A model generated the notes under the pieces. It searched no databases. It saw only the letters and a program-made list of their open reading frames with translations, and was not told where the DNA came from. Of a DNA stretch of 64,000 nt, positions 23,844 to 32,797 are shown piece by piece (positions within the stretch are counted from its first letter, which is position 1; each line of letters begins with the position of its first letter). The stretch lies in contig MESL01000034.1 of NCBI GenBank assembly GCA_001770955.1, positions 1-64,000 on the forward strand, written 5' to 3'. Both the position numbers and the translations under genes were made by a program. The DNA is from Burkholderiales bacterium RIFCSPLOWO2_12_FULL_65_40 (GTDB taxonomy: Bacteria; Pseudomonadota; Gammaproteobacteria; Burkholderiales; Burkholderiaceae_C).

Positions 23844-25067
23844 ATGAAAACGATCCGACTTCGACCCGGCAAAGAGCGCTCGCTGCAGCGCCGCCACCCC
23901 TGGATTTTTGACAGCGCCATCGCCAAAGGCGGCGGCGACAGTGGCGAGACGGTGCGCGTGGAGTCGCACGAGGGGCAGTTTCTGGCCTGGGCGGCGTTCA
24001 GCCCCAGTTCGCGCATCCGAGCGCGGGTGTGGAGCTTTGACGAGGCACAGCGCATTGATGCTTCATTTTTCATAGCTGCTTGCGCACGTGCAATAAGCGC
24101 CAGAGGCCGATTTGACATACAAAGCAACGGCGTGCGCCTGGTGCATGGCGAATCGGACGGCCTGCCCGGCCTCATCGTGGACCGCTATGGCGACACGCTG
24201 GTGGCGCAGTTCACCAGCGCGGGCACCGAGCGCTGGAAGGCCGTGATTGCGGACGCACTGCTCCAGGAAACGGGACTGTCGCGCCTGTACGAACGCTCGG
24301 ACGCCAGCGTGCGCCAGCTCGAAGGGCTGGAGAGCAGCACCGGCTGGCTGCGCGGCGGCCCGGCGGAGGGCGGCGAGGCGCCGCCGCTGGAGCTGGAGAT
24401 TCACGAGCACCAGTGGCGCCTGACGCTCAACATCGCCGAGGGCCACAAGACCGGCTTCTACCTCGACCAGCGCGACAGCCGCAAGCGCTTTGCCGACAGC
24501 GTGCAGCGCCTGGGCCTGCGCCGCGTGCTCAACTGCTATTGCTATACCGGCGGCTTTTCCGTGGCGGCGCTGGCCGGCCAGCGCGCGGCCGGCGTGCAGG
24601 ACGGCGAGGTCACGTCCATCGACTCCTCCGGCCCGGCGCTGGAACGCGCCCGCGCGCACGTGGCGCTCAACGGTTTCGACGCCGCGCGCGCCACGTTTCT
24701 CGATGCCGACGTGAACGCCTCGCTGCGCCAGTTTCTCAAGGAAGGGCGCACCTTCGACGCCATCGTGCTCGACCCGCCCAAGTTTGCCCCCACCGCCGCG
24801 CACGCCGAGCGCGCCGCGCGCGCCTACAAGGACATCAACCGCCTGGCGCTGCAGCTGCTGGAACCCGGCGGCATGCTCTACACCTTCTCGTGCTCGGGGG
24901 GCATCAGCGCCGACCTGTTCCACAAGATCGTGGCCTCGGCCGGCGCCGATGCGGGCGTGGACGGCTACATCTTGGAGCGCCTGGGCGGCGCGCCCGATCA
25001 CCCCATGACGCTGGAATTCCCCGAGGGCGAGTACCTCAAGGGGCTGGCGGTGATGCGCAAGCCGTGA
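23844..25067 (+). CDS. rlmI: 23S rRNA m5C methyltransferase RlmI-like
   Basis: A 407-residue SAM-dependent rRNA methyltransferase. It has an N-terminal PUA domain (KTIRLRPGKERSLQRRHPWIF), then the EsDGLPGLIVDRYGD segment, the SAM domain (VLNCYCYTGGFSVAAL) and the catalytic-loop motif VLDPPKFAP, with the Cys in YTFSCSGGIS. GACAAT ends exactly 6 bases before the ATG at 23844 with no ribosome binding site, a leaderless arrangement; an in-frame ATG at 23820 is less family-like. Residues about 74-94 (FFIAACARAISARGRFD) come from an in-frame copy of the dispersed repeat. Confidence 0.88.
   Translation: MKTIRLRPGKERSLQRRHPWIFDSAIAKGGGDSGETVRVESHEGQFLAWAAFSPSSRIRARVWSFDEAQRIDASFFIAACARAISARGRFDIQSNGVRLVHGESDGLPGLIVDRYGDTLVAQFTSAGTERWKAVIADALLQETGLSRLYERSDASVRQLEGLESSTGWLRGGPAEGGEAPPLELEIHEHQWRLTLNIAEGHKTGFYLDQRDSRKRFADSVQRLGLRRVLNCYCYTGGFSVAALAGQRAAGVQDGEVTSIDSSGPALERARAHVALNGFDAARATFLDADVNASLRQFLKEGRTFDAIVLDPPKFAPTAAHAERAARAYKDINRLALQLLEPGGMLYTFSCSGGISADLFHKIVASAGADAGVDGYILERLGGAPDHPMTLEFPEGEYLKGLAVMRKP
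24063..24126 (+). repeat. Dispersed palindromic repeat, copy 6, inside rlmI
   Basis: One of the best copies: TTTTTCATAGCTGCTTGCGC, a short loop, AATAAGCGCCAGAGGCC and GATTTGACATAC. It is translated in frame between the PUA and methyltransferase parts of RlmI. Confidence 0.8.
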
Positions 25068-25077
25068 GGAGCATGGT

Positions 25078-25146
25078 ATTTGCTATTGAAAAAATAGCTG
25101 TTCCCGCAATATTCATAAGCACTGCAGTGCTAAATCATCCAAAACT
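25078..25146 (+). repeat. Dispersed palindromic repeat, copy 7
   Basis: Intergenic copy after rlmI: TTTGCTATTGAAAAAATAGC, then CATAAGCACTGCAGTGC and an A-rich tail. The second arm is partly decayed. Confidence 0.65.
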
Positions 25147-25265
25147 TGCAGTGAACCGCGCCGGCCGCACCGCTTGACAACCCCGCTAAACTGTATCGAT
25201 CCCTGAACCCGAACCCCCGCTGGCGCTGCGTGCACCAGCGCCACCGCATTTCTCCAAGGCTTTCC

Positions 25266-26363
25266 ATGTCCCTCATTCCCGCCACCATCCTGACCGGCTT
25301 CCTGGGCTCGGGCAAGACCACGCTGCTCAAGCGTCTGCTCAGCGAGGCCCATGGCCAGAAGATCGCCGTCATCGAGAACGAGTTCGGTGAAGAGAACATC
25401 GACAACGACATCCTCGTGGCCGACACGCAGGAGCAGATCATCCAGATGAGCAACGGCTGCATCTGCTGCACCATCCGCGAAGACCTGCGCGAGACGCTGC
25501 AACTGCTGGCTGCCAAGCGCCGCAAGGGTCTGCTGGACTTTGACCGCGTGGTCATCGAGACCACCGGCCTGGCCGACCCCGGCCCCGTGGCGCAGACCTT
25601 CTTCATGGACGAAGAAATCGCCGAAACCTACCTCATCGACTCCATCATCACGCTGGTGGACGCTAGGCATGCCCAGCAGCAGCTCGATGACCGCCAGGAA
25701 GCGCGCCGCCAGGTGGGGTTTGCCGACCAGATCTTCCTGTCCAAGACCGATCTGGTCAGCGCAGACGACGTGGACGCGCTCACCCATCGCCTCAAGCACA
25801 TGAACCCGCGCGCGCCCATCAAGGCCGTGCATTTCGGCGAGGTGCCGCTCAGCGAGGTGCTGGACCTTCGCGGTTTCAACCTCAACACCAAGCTCGACAT
25901 CGACCCCGACTTCCTCAAGGACGAGGACGACCACAGCCACTGTGACCATGACCACGGGCATGGCGACCACGACCATGGCCACCACCATCACCACGACCAT
26001 GCGCCCGGCGAGCCCTGCAACCACCCCTCGCACCAGAAGGGGCAGGGGCGCCACCACCACCATGACGATGACGTCAAGAGCTTTGTCTACCGCGCCGATC
26101 GCCCGTTCGATCCGGCCAAGCTGGAAGACTTCCTGGGCGCCATCGTCAATATCTACGGCCCGCGCATGCTGCGCTACAAGGGCGTGCTGGATATGAAGGG
26201 CACCGACCGCAAGGTCATCTTCCAGGGTGTGCACCAGCTCATGGGCAGCGACCTGGGGCCACAGTGGGCCGAGGGCGAGAAACGCCAGAGCAAGATGGTG
26301 TTCATCGGCATCGAGCTACCGCGCGATATTCTGGAACAGGGCCTGGATCAATGTCTGGGCTGA
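25266..26363 (+). CDS. COG0523/CobW-family metal-chaperone GTPase
   Basis: A 365-residue G3E P-loop GTPase. Walker A is GFLGSGKTT (residues 10-18), the metal-binding CxCC motif is NGCICCT (near 66), Walker B is ETTGLADP, and the base-recognition motif is SKTD. Between the GTPase and C-terminal CobW_C domains there is a loop rich in His and Asp (about 220-275), the family's usual zinc- or cobalt-binding insert. By family it inserts or delivers a metal, often zinc under limitation, but CobW-type roles with cobalt are possible given the chelatase locus nearby. TTGACA lies at 25174-25179; a matching -10 is not clear. dksA follows. Confidence 0.85.
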   Translation: MSLIPATILTGFLGSGKTTLLKRLLSEAHGQKIAVIENEFGEENIDNDILVADTQEQIIQMSNGCICCTIREDLRETLQLLAAKRRKGLLDFDRVVIETTGLADPGPVAQTFFMDEEIAETYLIDSIITLVDARHAQQQLDDRQEARRQVGFADQIFLSKTDLVSADDVDALTHRLKHMNPRAPIKAVHFGEVPLSEVLDLRGFNLNTKLDIDPDFLKDEDDHSHCDHDHGHGDHDHGHHHHHDHAPGEPCNHPSHQKGQGRHHHHDDDVKSFVYRADRPFDPAKLEDFLGAIVNIYGPRMLRYKGVLDMKGTDRKVIFQGVHQLMGSDLGPQWAEGEKRQSKMVFIGIELPRDILEQGLDQCLG

Positions 26364-26443
26364 AAAATCGAGCACCATCGCCGCTTGTGGAGTACCCTTG
26401 TGGATATTTAGCAACGTGGCGGTATCCGTCAGCGGGTGTCGAT

Positions 26444-26449
26444 ACAATC
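26444..26449 (+). promoter_or_regulatory. Candidate dksA -10 element
   Basis: TACAAT (within GATACAATC), about 100 bases upstream of the dksA start, is the best -10 match in the gap after the GTPase gene. No convincing -35 is seen. Confidence 0.35.
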
Positions 26450-26543
26450 GCGCCCCGGTGATCACCAGGGCAGACCATTCACCGACCCGACAGCGTACCC
26501 AGCGTGCGGCTGCCGGTCCGCCCGAACCGCGAGGAGACAGGAA

Positions 26544-27296
26544 TTGAAAGCTGAAACCAGCAAAACCAAGGCGGTTGCCAAAGCCCCTTCGGCCGCCACC
26601 AAAACGGGCGCCGTGAAGGCACCCGCCAAGGCACCTGTCAAGGTGTCCGAGCCGGTGGTGCCCGCCGCCCCGCCGCAGGCTGCCGCGCAGGTACCTTTGC
26701 GCAGCACTCGGCCTTCTTCTCGCCTGGCCCAATTGACCGTACCATCCATGGCGCAGTCGGTTGCCTCCACTGCCGCCAAAGCGAGCTATACCAATACCAT
26801 GCCCTCCACAATGCAAGTGTCGCCTCCCATGGCATCCGCAAAGAAAGATGCCAAGCTGGCGAACAACTGGAAGACCAAGCCTCTCGAAGAGCTGACCGAC
26901 GCCGAAGTGCTCGCCATGCCCGACAGCGAATACATGAACGACACGCAGATGGCGTTCTTCCGTCGCAAGCTGGTGCTGCTCAAGCAGGACATGCACAATA
27001 ACGCGGGTGAAACCACCGAACACCTGCGCGAGGACACCGTGGTTGTGCCCGATCCGGCCGACCGTGCCACGATCGAAGAAGAGCACGCGCTGGAACTGCG
27101 CACGCGCGACCGCGAGCGCAAATTGCTCAAGAAGATCGAGCAATCCATTGCCCGCATCGATGCCGGCGACTATGGCTATTGCGACGAGACGGGCGAACCC
27201 ATCGGCGTCGGCCGTCTGCTGGCGCGCCCCACGGCCACCCTGTCGCTGGAAGCGCAGCAGCGCCGCGAACTCAAGCAGAAGATGTTTGGCGATTGA
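26544..27296 (+). CDS. dksA: RNA polymerase-binding factor DksA, with long N-terminal extension
   Basis: A 250-residue DksA. The core (about residues 115-250) has the coiled-coil, with DxxDxA-like DPADRATIEEE, and GDYGYCDETGEPIGVGRLLARPTATLSLEAQ at the zinc-finger position. Only one of the four zinc cysteines remains (CDET and SLEA replace CxxC and CxxC); this Cys-poor form is known in alpha- and betaproteobacteria. The start is TTG at 26544 with GAGGAGACAG directly upstream; the frame is open to 26436. The first 115 residues are Ala/Lys/Pro/Thr-rich and probably disordered, making the protein about 100 residues longer than E. coli DksA. It tunes rRNA and stringent promoters with ppGpp. Confidence 0.9.
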   Translation: MKAETSKTKAVAKAPSAATKTGAVKAPAKAPVKVSEPVVPAAPPQAAAQVPLRSTRPSSRLAQLTVPSMAQSVASTAAKASYTNTMPSTMQVSPPMASAKKDAKLANNWKTKPLEELTDAEVLAMPDSEYMNDTQMAFFRRKLVLLKQDMHNNAGETTEHLREDTVVVPDPADRATIEEEHALELRTRDRERKLLKKIEQSIARIDAGDYGYCDETGEPIGVGRLLARPTATLSLEAQQRRELKQKMFGD

Positions 27297-27344
27297 GCTG
27301 ACAAAGCATCTGCGCAGCCTCGGCGCCACGATCTCCCCACCACC

Positions 27345-29126
27345 ATGAACAAGGAAGAATCCACCCCCTCCGGCGGCGGCATCTTGTCCAAGATGGTGCG
27401 GTTCGTGCGCAACCCCACCGTCAACTGGACCGACCTCGACTCGGTCCAGGAGGACAAGGAAAGCCAGTACAGCAAGCAGATGCTCAAGGAGATGATCGAG
27501 CGCAAGCGCCGCAACGACTTCGTTCGGCGCCGCGAGTTCGATCAGTTGCGCAAGCTCCGCCAGCGCGATGCCCTCTCGGGCCAGCGCACCGAAGACCCCG
27601 CTGCCCGCCCCTCGTTCTTCCAGAGCAGCCTGACCTCACCGGACGAGCGGGCTGTGACGATCAAGAAGATCGACGAGATCGAAGCGCAGATGTCGATGCA
27701 GTGGTGGAAGAGCAAGCAGTCGGGCGATGCCCCCCCGCAGGGCGACAGCCAAGCCCCTGCCGAAGGCGCCGCCCCGGCCGACGGGACAGCGGCGGGCGGT
27801 GTCGCAGCCGCGCCGGGTAGGGCGTTTGCGCCCACGGCGCCGCTGTCGCTCCACGCCTCGCTCTCGCCGCAGGCTGCCGCCGAGCCCCTGTTCGCTGATG
27901 ACAGCATGCCCATTGAAGGGTTTGGAAATGTGTCCTCGCGGACGTTGACGGGCGCGCCCGGTCCGGCGGCTGGCGCTCGCGCGCCGGTGCCAGAGGCGCC
28001 GGCCGCACCCGAAATGGAGGAATTCGTGCACGAACCCGATCTCGAAGAAGCCGCCATCCGCTTTGCCAACGGCGACCATGTGGGCGCCGAAGCGGGACTG
28101 CTCGATGTGCTTGCGCGGCACGGGCAGGATGACGCCGATCAGCAGTTCGAAATCTGGATGACGCTGTTTGATCTCTACCGCGCCACGGGCCAGCAGGACC
28201 GGTTTGATGCCCTGGCCATTGATTTTGCGGCCCGTTTTTCGCGTTCGGCACCTTTGTGGTTCTCGATGCCCGAGCAACTGGGCCTGGAGACCGTGGTGCA
28301 GGATACGCCCGCGCCCGTCGTGCGCCGCGACTTTACCTGGAACGCTCCGGGTGCGCTGACCTTGCAGTCGGTGGCGGCCTTGCAGGCCTCGCTGGCACGG
28401 ACGGCATCGCCCTGGACGATGACCTGGTCGCGAATCCAGTCCATCGATGATGCCGCGTTGACCGCGCTGGCCAATGAGTTCACGCGCTGGGCCGATCTGA
28501 ATACGCAGATTGTGTTTGTGGGCGCCGAGGTCTTGCAGGCCCTGATGGAGGCGCATACCCAGTCGGGGGACCGCAGCGCCAACCCCGAGTGGTGGCGCCT
28601 GCGCATGGCGGCGCTGCGCTTCATGGGGCGCCCGGACGAGTTCGAGATGGTGGCGCTCGATTACTGTGTGACCTACGAGGTTTCCCCACCGTCCTGGGCA
28701 TCGCCGCGCTGCGGCTACAGCGACAGTTCAGCCCCGGCGCCCGTTTCAGCCCCGGCGCCCATGGCGGAACTGGTGGCGCGCCCCCACTGGTCGGATGCCA
28801 CCGTGCCCGCGCCCCTCTCCGGCTTTGGCGAAACGCGCCCGCCGGCACCCGGCCCAGCGGGGCTTTCGGGACATATCGAAGGCGATGCGGGGGCCTTGCT
28901 GGCGGGGATGGAGGGGCAGGTGCCTGCGGGCGAGCCGCTCATCATTCCCTGCGACCGCCTGATCCGCATCGACTTCTCGGCCGCCGGCTCGGTGCTCAAC
29001 TGGGCCGCCGAACAGCAGGCCCATGGCCGCGTGGTGCAGTTCCAGAATCTGCATCGCCTGGTGGCGGTGTTTTTCAACGTGGTGGGCGTCAACGAGCATG
29101 CCTGGGTTGTTCCGCGCAAGAACTGA
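27345..29126 (+). CDS. Large STAS-domain-like protein of unknown role
   Basis: A 593-residue cytoplasmic-looking protein without signal or membrane segment. It has a basic N-terminus with predicted coiled coil (KQMLKEMIERKRRNDFVRRREF), a Pro/Ala-rich linker (about 125-225) and a helical TPR-like section (ANGDHVGAEAGLLDVLARHG). Two STAS-like halves follow, about 335-450 (LTLQSVAALQASLAR ... SPPSW) and 500-593 (CDRLIRIDFSAAGSVLNWAAEQQ ... GVNEHAWVVPRKN). STAS domains transmit signals by protein contacts, often through a phosphorylatable Ser; here the loop reads DFSAAGS. It lies between dksA and hslV. No specific function is assigned. Confidence 0.6.
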   Translation: MNKEESTPSGGGILSKMVRFVRNPTVNWTDLDSVQEDKESQYSKQMLKEMIERKRRNDFVRRREFDQLRKLRQRDALSGQRTEDPAARPSFFQSSLTSPDERAVTIKKIDEIEAQMSMQWWKSKQSGDAPPQGDSQAPAEGAAPADGTAAGGVAAAPGRAFAPTAPLSLHASLSPQAAAEPLFADDSMPIEGFGNVSSRTLTGAPGPAAGARAPVPEAPAAPEMEEFVHEPDLEEAAIRFANGDHVGAEAGLLDVLARHGQDDADQQFEIWMTLFDLYRATGQQDRFDALAIDFAARFSRSAPLWFSMPEQLGLETVVQDTPAPVVRRDFTWNAPGALTLQSVAALQASLARTASPWTMTWSRIQSIDDAALTALANEFTRWADLNTQIVFVGAEVLQALMEAHTQSGDRSANPEWWRLRMAALRFMGRPDEFEMVALDYCVTYEVSPPSWASPRCGYSDSSAPAPVSAPAPMAELVARPHWSDATVPAPLSGFGETRPPAPGPAGLSGHIEGDAGALLAGMEGQVPAGEPLIIPCDRLIRIDFSAAGSVLNWAAEQQAHGRVVQFQNLHRLVAVFFNVVGVNEHAWVVPRKN

Positions 29127-29146
29127 TCCTGTCCTGCCGGGGGTGG

Positions 29147-29174
29147 CTTGCAAATGGTGCCGCCGCCCCCAAGT
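29147..29174 (+). promoter_or_regulatory. Sigma-32-like heat-shock promoter of hslVU
   Basis: CTTGCAA, a 13-base spacer and CCCCAAGT match the sigma-32 consensus (CTTGAAA, 13-14 bases, CCCCAT-T) at most positions. The predicted start site would fall about 3 bases before the hslV ATG. Confidence 0.6.
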
Positions 29175-29183
29175 GCCGTCGTT

Positions 29184-29747
29184 ATGAATGCATCCAGCGA
29201 ATCCCCGGTGTTCCATGGGACCACCATCCTCAGCGTGCGCCGGCAGACGGCGGACGGCATCCAGGTCGCCATCGGCGGCGACGGCCAGGTGACGCTGGGC
29301 AACATCATCGTCAAGGGGTCGGCGCGCAAGGTGCGCAAGATTCACCACGGCAAGGTGTTGGCCGGATTTGCCGGTGCCACGGCAGACGCCTTCACATTGT
29401 TCGAGCGCTTCGAGGCCAAACTGGACAAGCACCAGGGTCACCTGGTGCGGGCCGCCATCGAGCTGACCAAGGACTGGCGCACCGATCGTGTGCTGCGCCG
29501 CCTGGAAGCCATGCTGGCTGTGGCCGACCACGAAGCCTCGCTCATCATCACCGGCAACGGCGATGTGCTGGAGCCCGAGCAGGGCATCGTGGCCATTGGT
29601 TCGGGCGGCGCCTATGCGCACTCGGCCGCCAAGGCGCTGCTGCAGAACACCGATCTGTCGGCCGAAGAGATCGTGCGCAAGTCGCTGGGCATCGCCGGTG
29701 AACTGTGCATCTACACCAACATGCAGCACACCATCGAGACGCTGTAA
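29184..29747 (+). CDS. hslV: ATP-dependent protease peptidase subunit HslV
   Basis: The threonine protease subunit of HslUV, 187 residues. The mature N-terminal nucleophile is the Thr after HG in [11 protein letters not shown]; the propeptide here is about 12 residues, slightly longer than usual. [15 protein letters not shown] and the C-terminal YTNMQHTIE are as in the family. The start at 29184 is preferred to 29148 for length and promoter position. hslU follows after 80 bases that contain a repeat. Confidence 0.93.
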   Translation: MNASSESPVFHGTTILSVRRQTADGIQVAIGGDGQVTLGNIIVKGSARKVRKIHHGKVLAGFAGATADAFTLFERFEAKLDKHQGHLVRAAIELTKDWRTDRVLRRLEAMLAVADHEASLIITGNGDVLEPEQGIVAIGSGGAYAHSAAKALLQNTDLSAEEIVRKSLGIAGELCIYTNMQHTIETL

Positions 29748-29753
29748 GCGTCT

Positions 29754-29824
29754 TGATTTGCTATTGATTCAATAGCTTTTTGCGCTTGATTGACGGGCGT
29801 TAATGGCTGTTTTGATTGAGATAT
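29754..29824 (+). repeat. Dispersed palindromic repeat, copy 8
   Basis: Fills the hslV-hslU gap: TTTGCTATTGATTCAATAGC, TTTTTGCGCTTGATTGACGG, then GGCTGTTTTGATTGAGATA. It ends only 3-4 bases before the hslU ATG, so it also forms that gene's ribosome-binding region. Confidence 0.75.
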
Positions 29825-29827
29825 TCC

Positions 29828-31150
29828 ATGTCGTCCATGACCCCCCAGGAAATCGTTTCCGAACTCGACCGGCACATCGTCGGCCAGTCCAACGCCAAGC
29901 GAGCCGTGGCGATTGCGCTGCGCAACCGCTGGCGGCGCCAGCAGGTGCAAGAGCCTCTGCGCCACGAAATCACGCCCAAGAACATTCTCATGATCGGCCC
30001 GACCGGCGTGGGCAAAACCGAGATTGCGCGCCGCCTGGCGCGCCTGGCCGATGCGCCGTTCATCAAGGTCGAGGCCACCAAGTTCACCGAGGTCGGTTAT
30101 GTGGGCAAGGACGTGGATGCCATCATCCGCGACCTGGCCGAGATGGCGGTCAAACAGGAGCGCGAGGCCCAGGTGCGTCAGGTGCGCACGCGCGCCGAAG
30201 ACGCCGCCGAAGAGCGCATTCTGGACGTGCTCATCCCCATGGCGCGCGCCCCCGGTGCCGAGCCGCCGGCCGACAGCACGGCCCGCCAGGTGTTTCGCAA
30301 GAAACTGCGGGAGGGCCAGCTCGACGACAAGGAGATCGAGATCGATCTGGCCGAAAGCCGGCCCCAGCTCGAAATCATGGGCCCTGCCGGCATGGAGGAC
30401 ATGGCCGAACAGTTGCGCGGGGTGTTCAGCCAGATGGGCCAGGGCAAGCGCAAGGCGCGCAAGCTGCCGATTGCCGAGGCGCGCCGCCTGCTCATCGAGG
30501 AAGAAGCGGGCAAGCTGGTGAACGAGGAAGAGATCAAGGTTCGCGCCATCCAGAACGCCGAGCAGAACGGCATTGTCTTCATCGACGAGATCGACAAGGT
30601 GGCCGCACGCCAGGAAACCAGCGGTGCCGACGTCTCGCGCCAGGGCGTGCAGCGCGACCTGCTGCCGCTGGTGGAGGGCACCACGGTGTCCACCAAGTAC
30701 GGCATGGTCAAGACCGACCACATCCTGTTCATTGCGTCGGGGGCTTTCCACCTCGCCAAGCCGAGTGACCTGATTCCCGAACTGCAGGGGCGTTTCCCGA
30801 TCCGGGTGGAGCTTGACTCCCTCTCGGTGCAGGATTTTGAAGCCATCCTGACGCAGACCCACGCCTCTCTGGTGCGCCAGTACCAGGCCCTGCTGGCCAC
30901 CGAGGGTGTCACACTGGAGTTCACTCCCGAGGGCGTCACGCGCCTGGCGCGCATCGCCTTTGAGGTCAACGAGCGTACCGAGAACATCGGCGCGCGCCGC
31001 CTCTCCACCGTGATGGAGCGGCTGCTCGATGAAGTCAGCTTCGATGCCGCGCACCGCAGCGGCCAGACGGTGACCGTGGATGCGTCCTATGTGGACGAGC
31101 GCTTGCAGGCGCTGAGCCAGGATGAAGATCTCTCCCGCTTCATTCTCTGA
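29828..31150 (+). CDS. hslU: ATP-dependent unfoldase HslU
   Basis: The AAA+ partner of HslV, 440 residues, begins [20 protein letters not shown]. Walker A is GPTGVGKTE (near 59), the pore loop is EVGYVGKDV, Walker B is IVFIDEIDK and sensor 2 is [15 protein letters not shown]. The intermediate I-domain lies between about 110 and 230. The C-terminus DLSRFIL is the tail that docks on HslV. The ribosome binding site is weak because the repeat reaches the start. A Rho-independent terminator follows at once. Confidence 0.95.
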   Translation: MSSMTPQEIVSELDRHIVGQSNAKRAVAIALRNRWRRQQVQEPLRHEITPKNILMIGPTGVGKTEIARRLARLADAPFIKVEATKFTEVGYVGKDVDAIIRDLAEMAVKQEREAQVRQVRTRAEDAAEERILDVLIPMARAPGAEPPADSTARQVFRKKLREGQLDDKEIEIDLAESRPQLEIMGPAGMEDMAEQLRGVFSQMGQGKRKARKLPIAEARRLLIEEEAGKLVNEEEIKVRAIQNAEQNGIVFIDEIDKVAARQETSGADVSRQGVQRDLLPLVEGTTVSTKYGMVKTDHILFIASGAFHLAKPSDLIPELQGRFPIRVELDSLSVQDFEAILTQTHASLVRQYQALLATEGVTLEFTPEGVTRLARIAFEVNERTENIGARRLSTVMERLLDEVSFDAAHRSGQTVTVDASYVDERLQALSQDEDLSRFIL

Positions 31151-31157
31151 ATCCCCA

Positions 31158-31182
31158 CCCCGCCGCCGGCGGGGACTTTTTT
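31158..31182 (+). terminator. Rho-independent terminator after hslU
   Basis: CCCCGCC-3-GGCGGGG (7-bp GC stem) followed by AC and six T. It separates hslVU from the mra/dcw cluster. Confidence 0.85.
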
Positions 31183-31318
31183 GCCGCGTGCAATGCCTCA
31201 GGTGTTACTTTCACAGGACTTGCTAACTGCTTTTCCTGTAACGATTTTTCTGTCTTTGATGGGTGCGAAATCGCGCCTAAGTCCTTGATTTCATTGCAAG
31301 TAGATGTTGCAAGCCCCC

Positions 31319-31346
31319 TTGTTGGAGAGGTTTTTCCTGCTACAGT
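31319..31346 (+). promoter_or_regulatory. Candidate mra promoter
   Basis: TTGTTG, a 16-base spacer and TACAGT lie upstream of mraZ. The -10 overlaps the first MraZ-box-like repeat, as expected if MraZ represses its own operon. About 90 bases of leader would follow before the GTG start. Confidence 0.45.
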
Positions 31347-31378
31347 GCAAAAAAGTGCAATTTAGTGGTGAAAAGTGC
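31344..31378 (+). promoter_or_regulatory. MraZ-binding repeats (four at 10-base period)
   Basis: AGTGC, AGTGC, AGTGG and AGTGC start at 31344, 31354, 31364 and 31374, that is exactly 10 bases apart with 5-base A/T-rich spacers. In E. coli, MraZ binds short direct repeats with 5-base spacers just upstream of mraZ; this array has the same geometry with a different core. Confidence 0.75.
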
Positions 31379-31436
31379 CATTGCTCCCCGTTTCGGATGG
31401 GTGGGCGGGTCGATCGAACAACAAGGGGTCAGGGCA

Positions 31437-31856
31437 GTGTTTCAAGGGGCTTCTTCGCTCAGTCTGGATGCGAAGGGTCGGCTTTCCGTGCCGACCCGGC
31501 ATCGTGACGCCCTGAGCGCGCAAGCCGCCGGCCAGCTCGTCATCACCAAGAACCCGGACGGTTGCCTCATGGTGTTTCCACGTCCCGCGTGGGAAAAGTT
31601 CAGCGCGCACATCGCGACGCAAGGCCAGTGGGCAAAGCGCATCTACCTGGGCAATGCCATGGACGTCGAAATGGACGGCACGGGCCGGGCGCTGGTCTCG
31701 CCCGAGCTGCGCGAGTTCGCGGGCCTGACCAAGGACGCGGTCCTGCTGGGCATGGGCAGCTACTTCGAGCTGTGGGACAAGGCGACCTACGAGGCCAAGG
31801 AGGCTGCGGCCATGCAGGCCGAGATGCCGGATGTCTTCAAGGACTTCTCCTTCTAA
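31437..31856 (+). CDS. mraZ: Transcriptional regulator MraZ
   Basis: The first gene of the dcw cluster, a 139-residue AbrB-like DNA-binding repressor of its own operon. The two DxxxR swapped-hairpin repeats are visible as [11 protein letters not shown] and [16 protein letters not shown]. The start is GTG at 31437, giving (M)[10 protein letters not shown] as in the family with AGGGG about 10 bases upstream; the frame is open to 31365. rsmH starts 9 bases after its stop. Confidence 0.93.
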   Translation: MFQGASSLSLDAKGRLSVPTRHRDALSAQAAGQLVITKNPDGCLMVFPRPAWEKFSAHIATQGQWAKRIYLGNAMDVEMDGTGRALVSPELREFAGLTKDAVLLGMGSYFELWDKATYEAKEAAAMQAEMPDVFKDFSF

Positions 31857-31864
31857 GGCGCGGC

Positions 31865-32797
31865 GTGACCGAATCCACCACACCCCACACCACCGTGCTG
31901 CTCAATGAAGCGGTCGATGCGCTCCTGGCGGGCGCGGGAGACGCGCCGTCGGGCACCTGGATCGACGGCACGTTCGGCCGGGGAGGGCATGCGCGGCGCA
32001 TCCTCTCACGGCTGTCGCCGCAGGGGCGCCTGCTGGCGTTCGACAAGGACCCCGAGGCCATCCAAGAAGCAGCGCGCATCCAGGATGCGCGTTTTTCCAT
32101 TCGGCACGAAGGCTTTCGCCATCTGGCAGACCTGCCACCCGGCAGCGCGGCCGGCGTGCTGATGGACCTGGGCGTGAGTTCGCCCCAGATCGATACACCC
32201 GAGCGGGGTTTCAGTTTCCGTTTCGACGGTCCGCTGGACATGCGCATGGACACCACGCGCGGTCAGAGTGTGGCCGAGTGGCTGGCAGACGCCGAAGTAG
32301 GGCAGATTGCGGAGGTGATACGTGAATGCGGTGAAGAACGGTTTGCTGGCCCCATTGCAAAGGCGATTGTTGCTCGGCGGCAGGAAAGGGGGCCTCTCGC
32401 TACCACCGCAGAACTGGCCGATCTCGTGGCTGGCGCGGTCAAGACCCGTGAGTCGGGCCAGAACCCTGCCACGCGCACATTTCAGGCTCTTCGGATTTTC
32501 ATCAACGCCGAACTTGAAGAGCTGCAACAGGCGCTAGAGGCCAGCCTGTCGGTGCTGCAGCCCGGTGGGCGGCTCGTGGTGATCAGTTTTCACTCGCTGG
32601 AAGACCGCATCGTCAAGCAGTTCATCGCGCAGCACTCCAAGGAGGTCTATGACCGCCGCGCGCCGTTCGCCGTGCCCCAGCCGATGCGGCTTAAGGCGCT
32701 GGACCGCATCAAGCCGGGTGCCGCCGAAGTGGCGGCCAACCCGCGCGCGCGCAGCGCCGTGATGCGCGTTGCCGAGCGCACCGAGGTGCCGGCATGA
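31865..32797 (+). CDS. rsmH: 16S rRNA m4C1402 methyltransferase RsmH (MraW)
   Basis: A 310-residue SAM enzyme, starting at GTG 31865 ([19 protein letters not shown]). SAM-binding [14 protein letters not shown] and [11 protein letters not shown] are intact, as are the C-terminal [16 protein letters not shown] and [13 protein letters not shown]. It dimethylates C1402 together with RsmI. Its stop overlaps the ftsL ATG. Confidence 0.95.
   Translation: MTESTTPHTTVLLNEAVDALLAGAGDAPSGTWIDGTFGRGGHARRILSRLSPQGRLLAFDKDPEAIQEAARIQDARFSIRHEGFRHLADLPPGSAAGVLMDLGVSSPQIDTPERGFSFRFDGPLDMRMDTTRGQSVAEWLADAEVGQIAEVIRECGEERFAGPIAKAIVARRQERGPLATTAELADLVAGAVKTRESGQNPATRTFQALRIFINAELEELQQALEASLSVLQPGGRLVVISFHSLEDRIVKQFIAQHSKEVYDRRAPFAVPQPMRLKALDRIKPGAAEVAANPRARSAVMRVAERTEVPA

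Noticed and set aside
25930-26080. Tandem DNA repeat in the GTPase gene
   Set aside because: It is a His/Asp-codon-rich metal-binding loop typical of COG0523 proteins, not a true tandem repeat.
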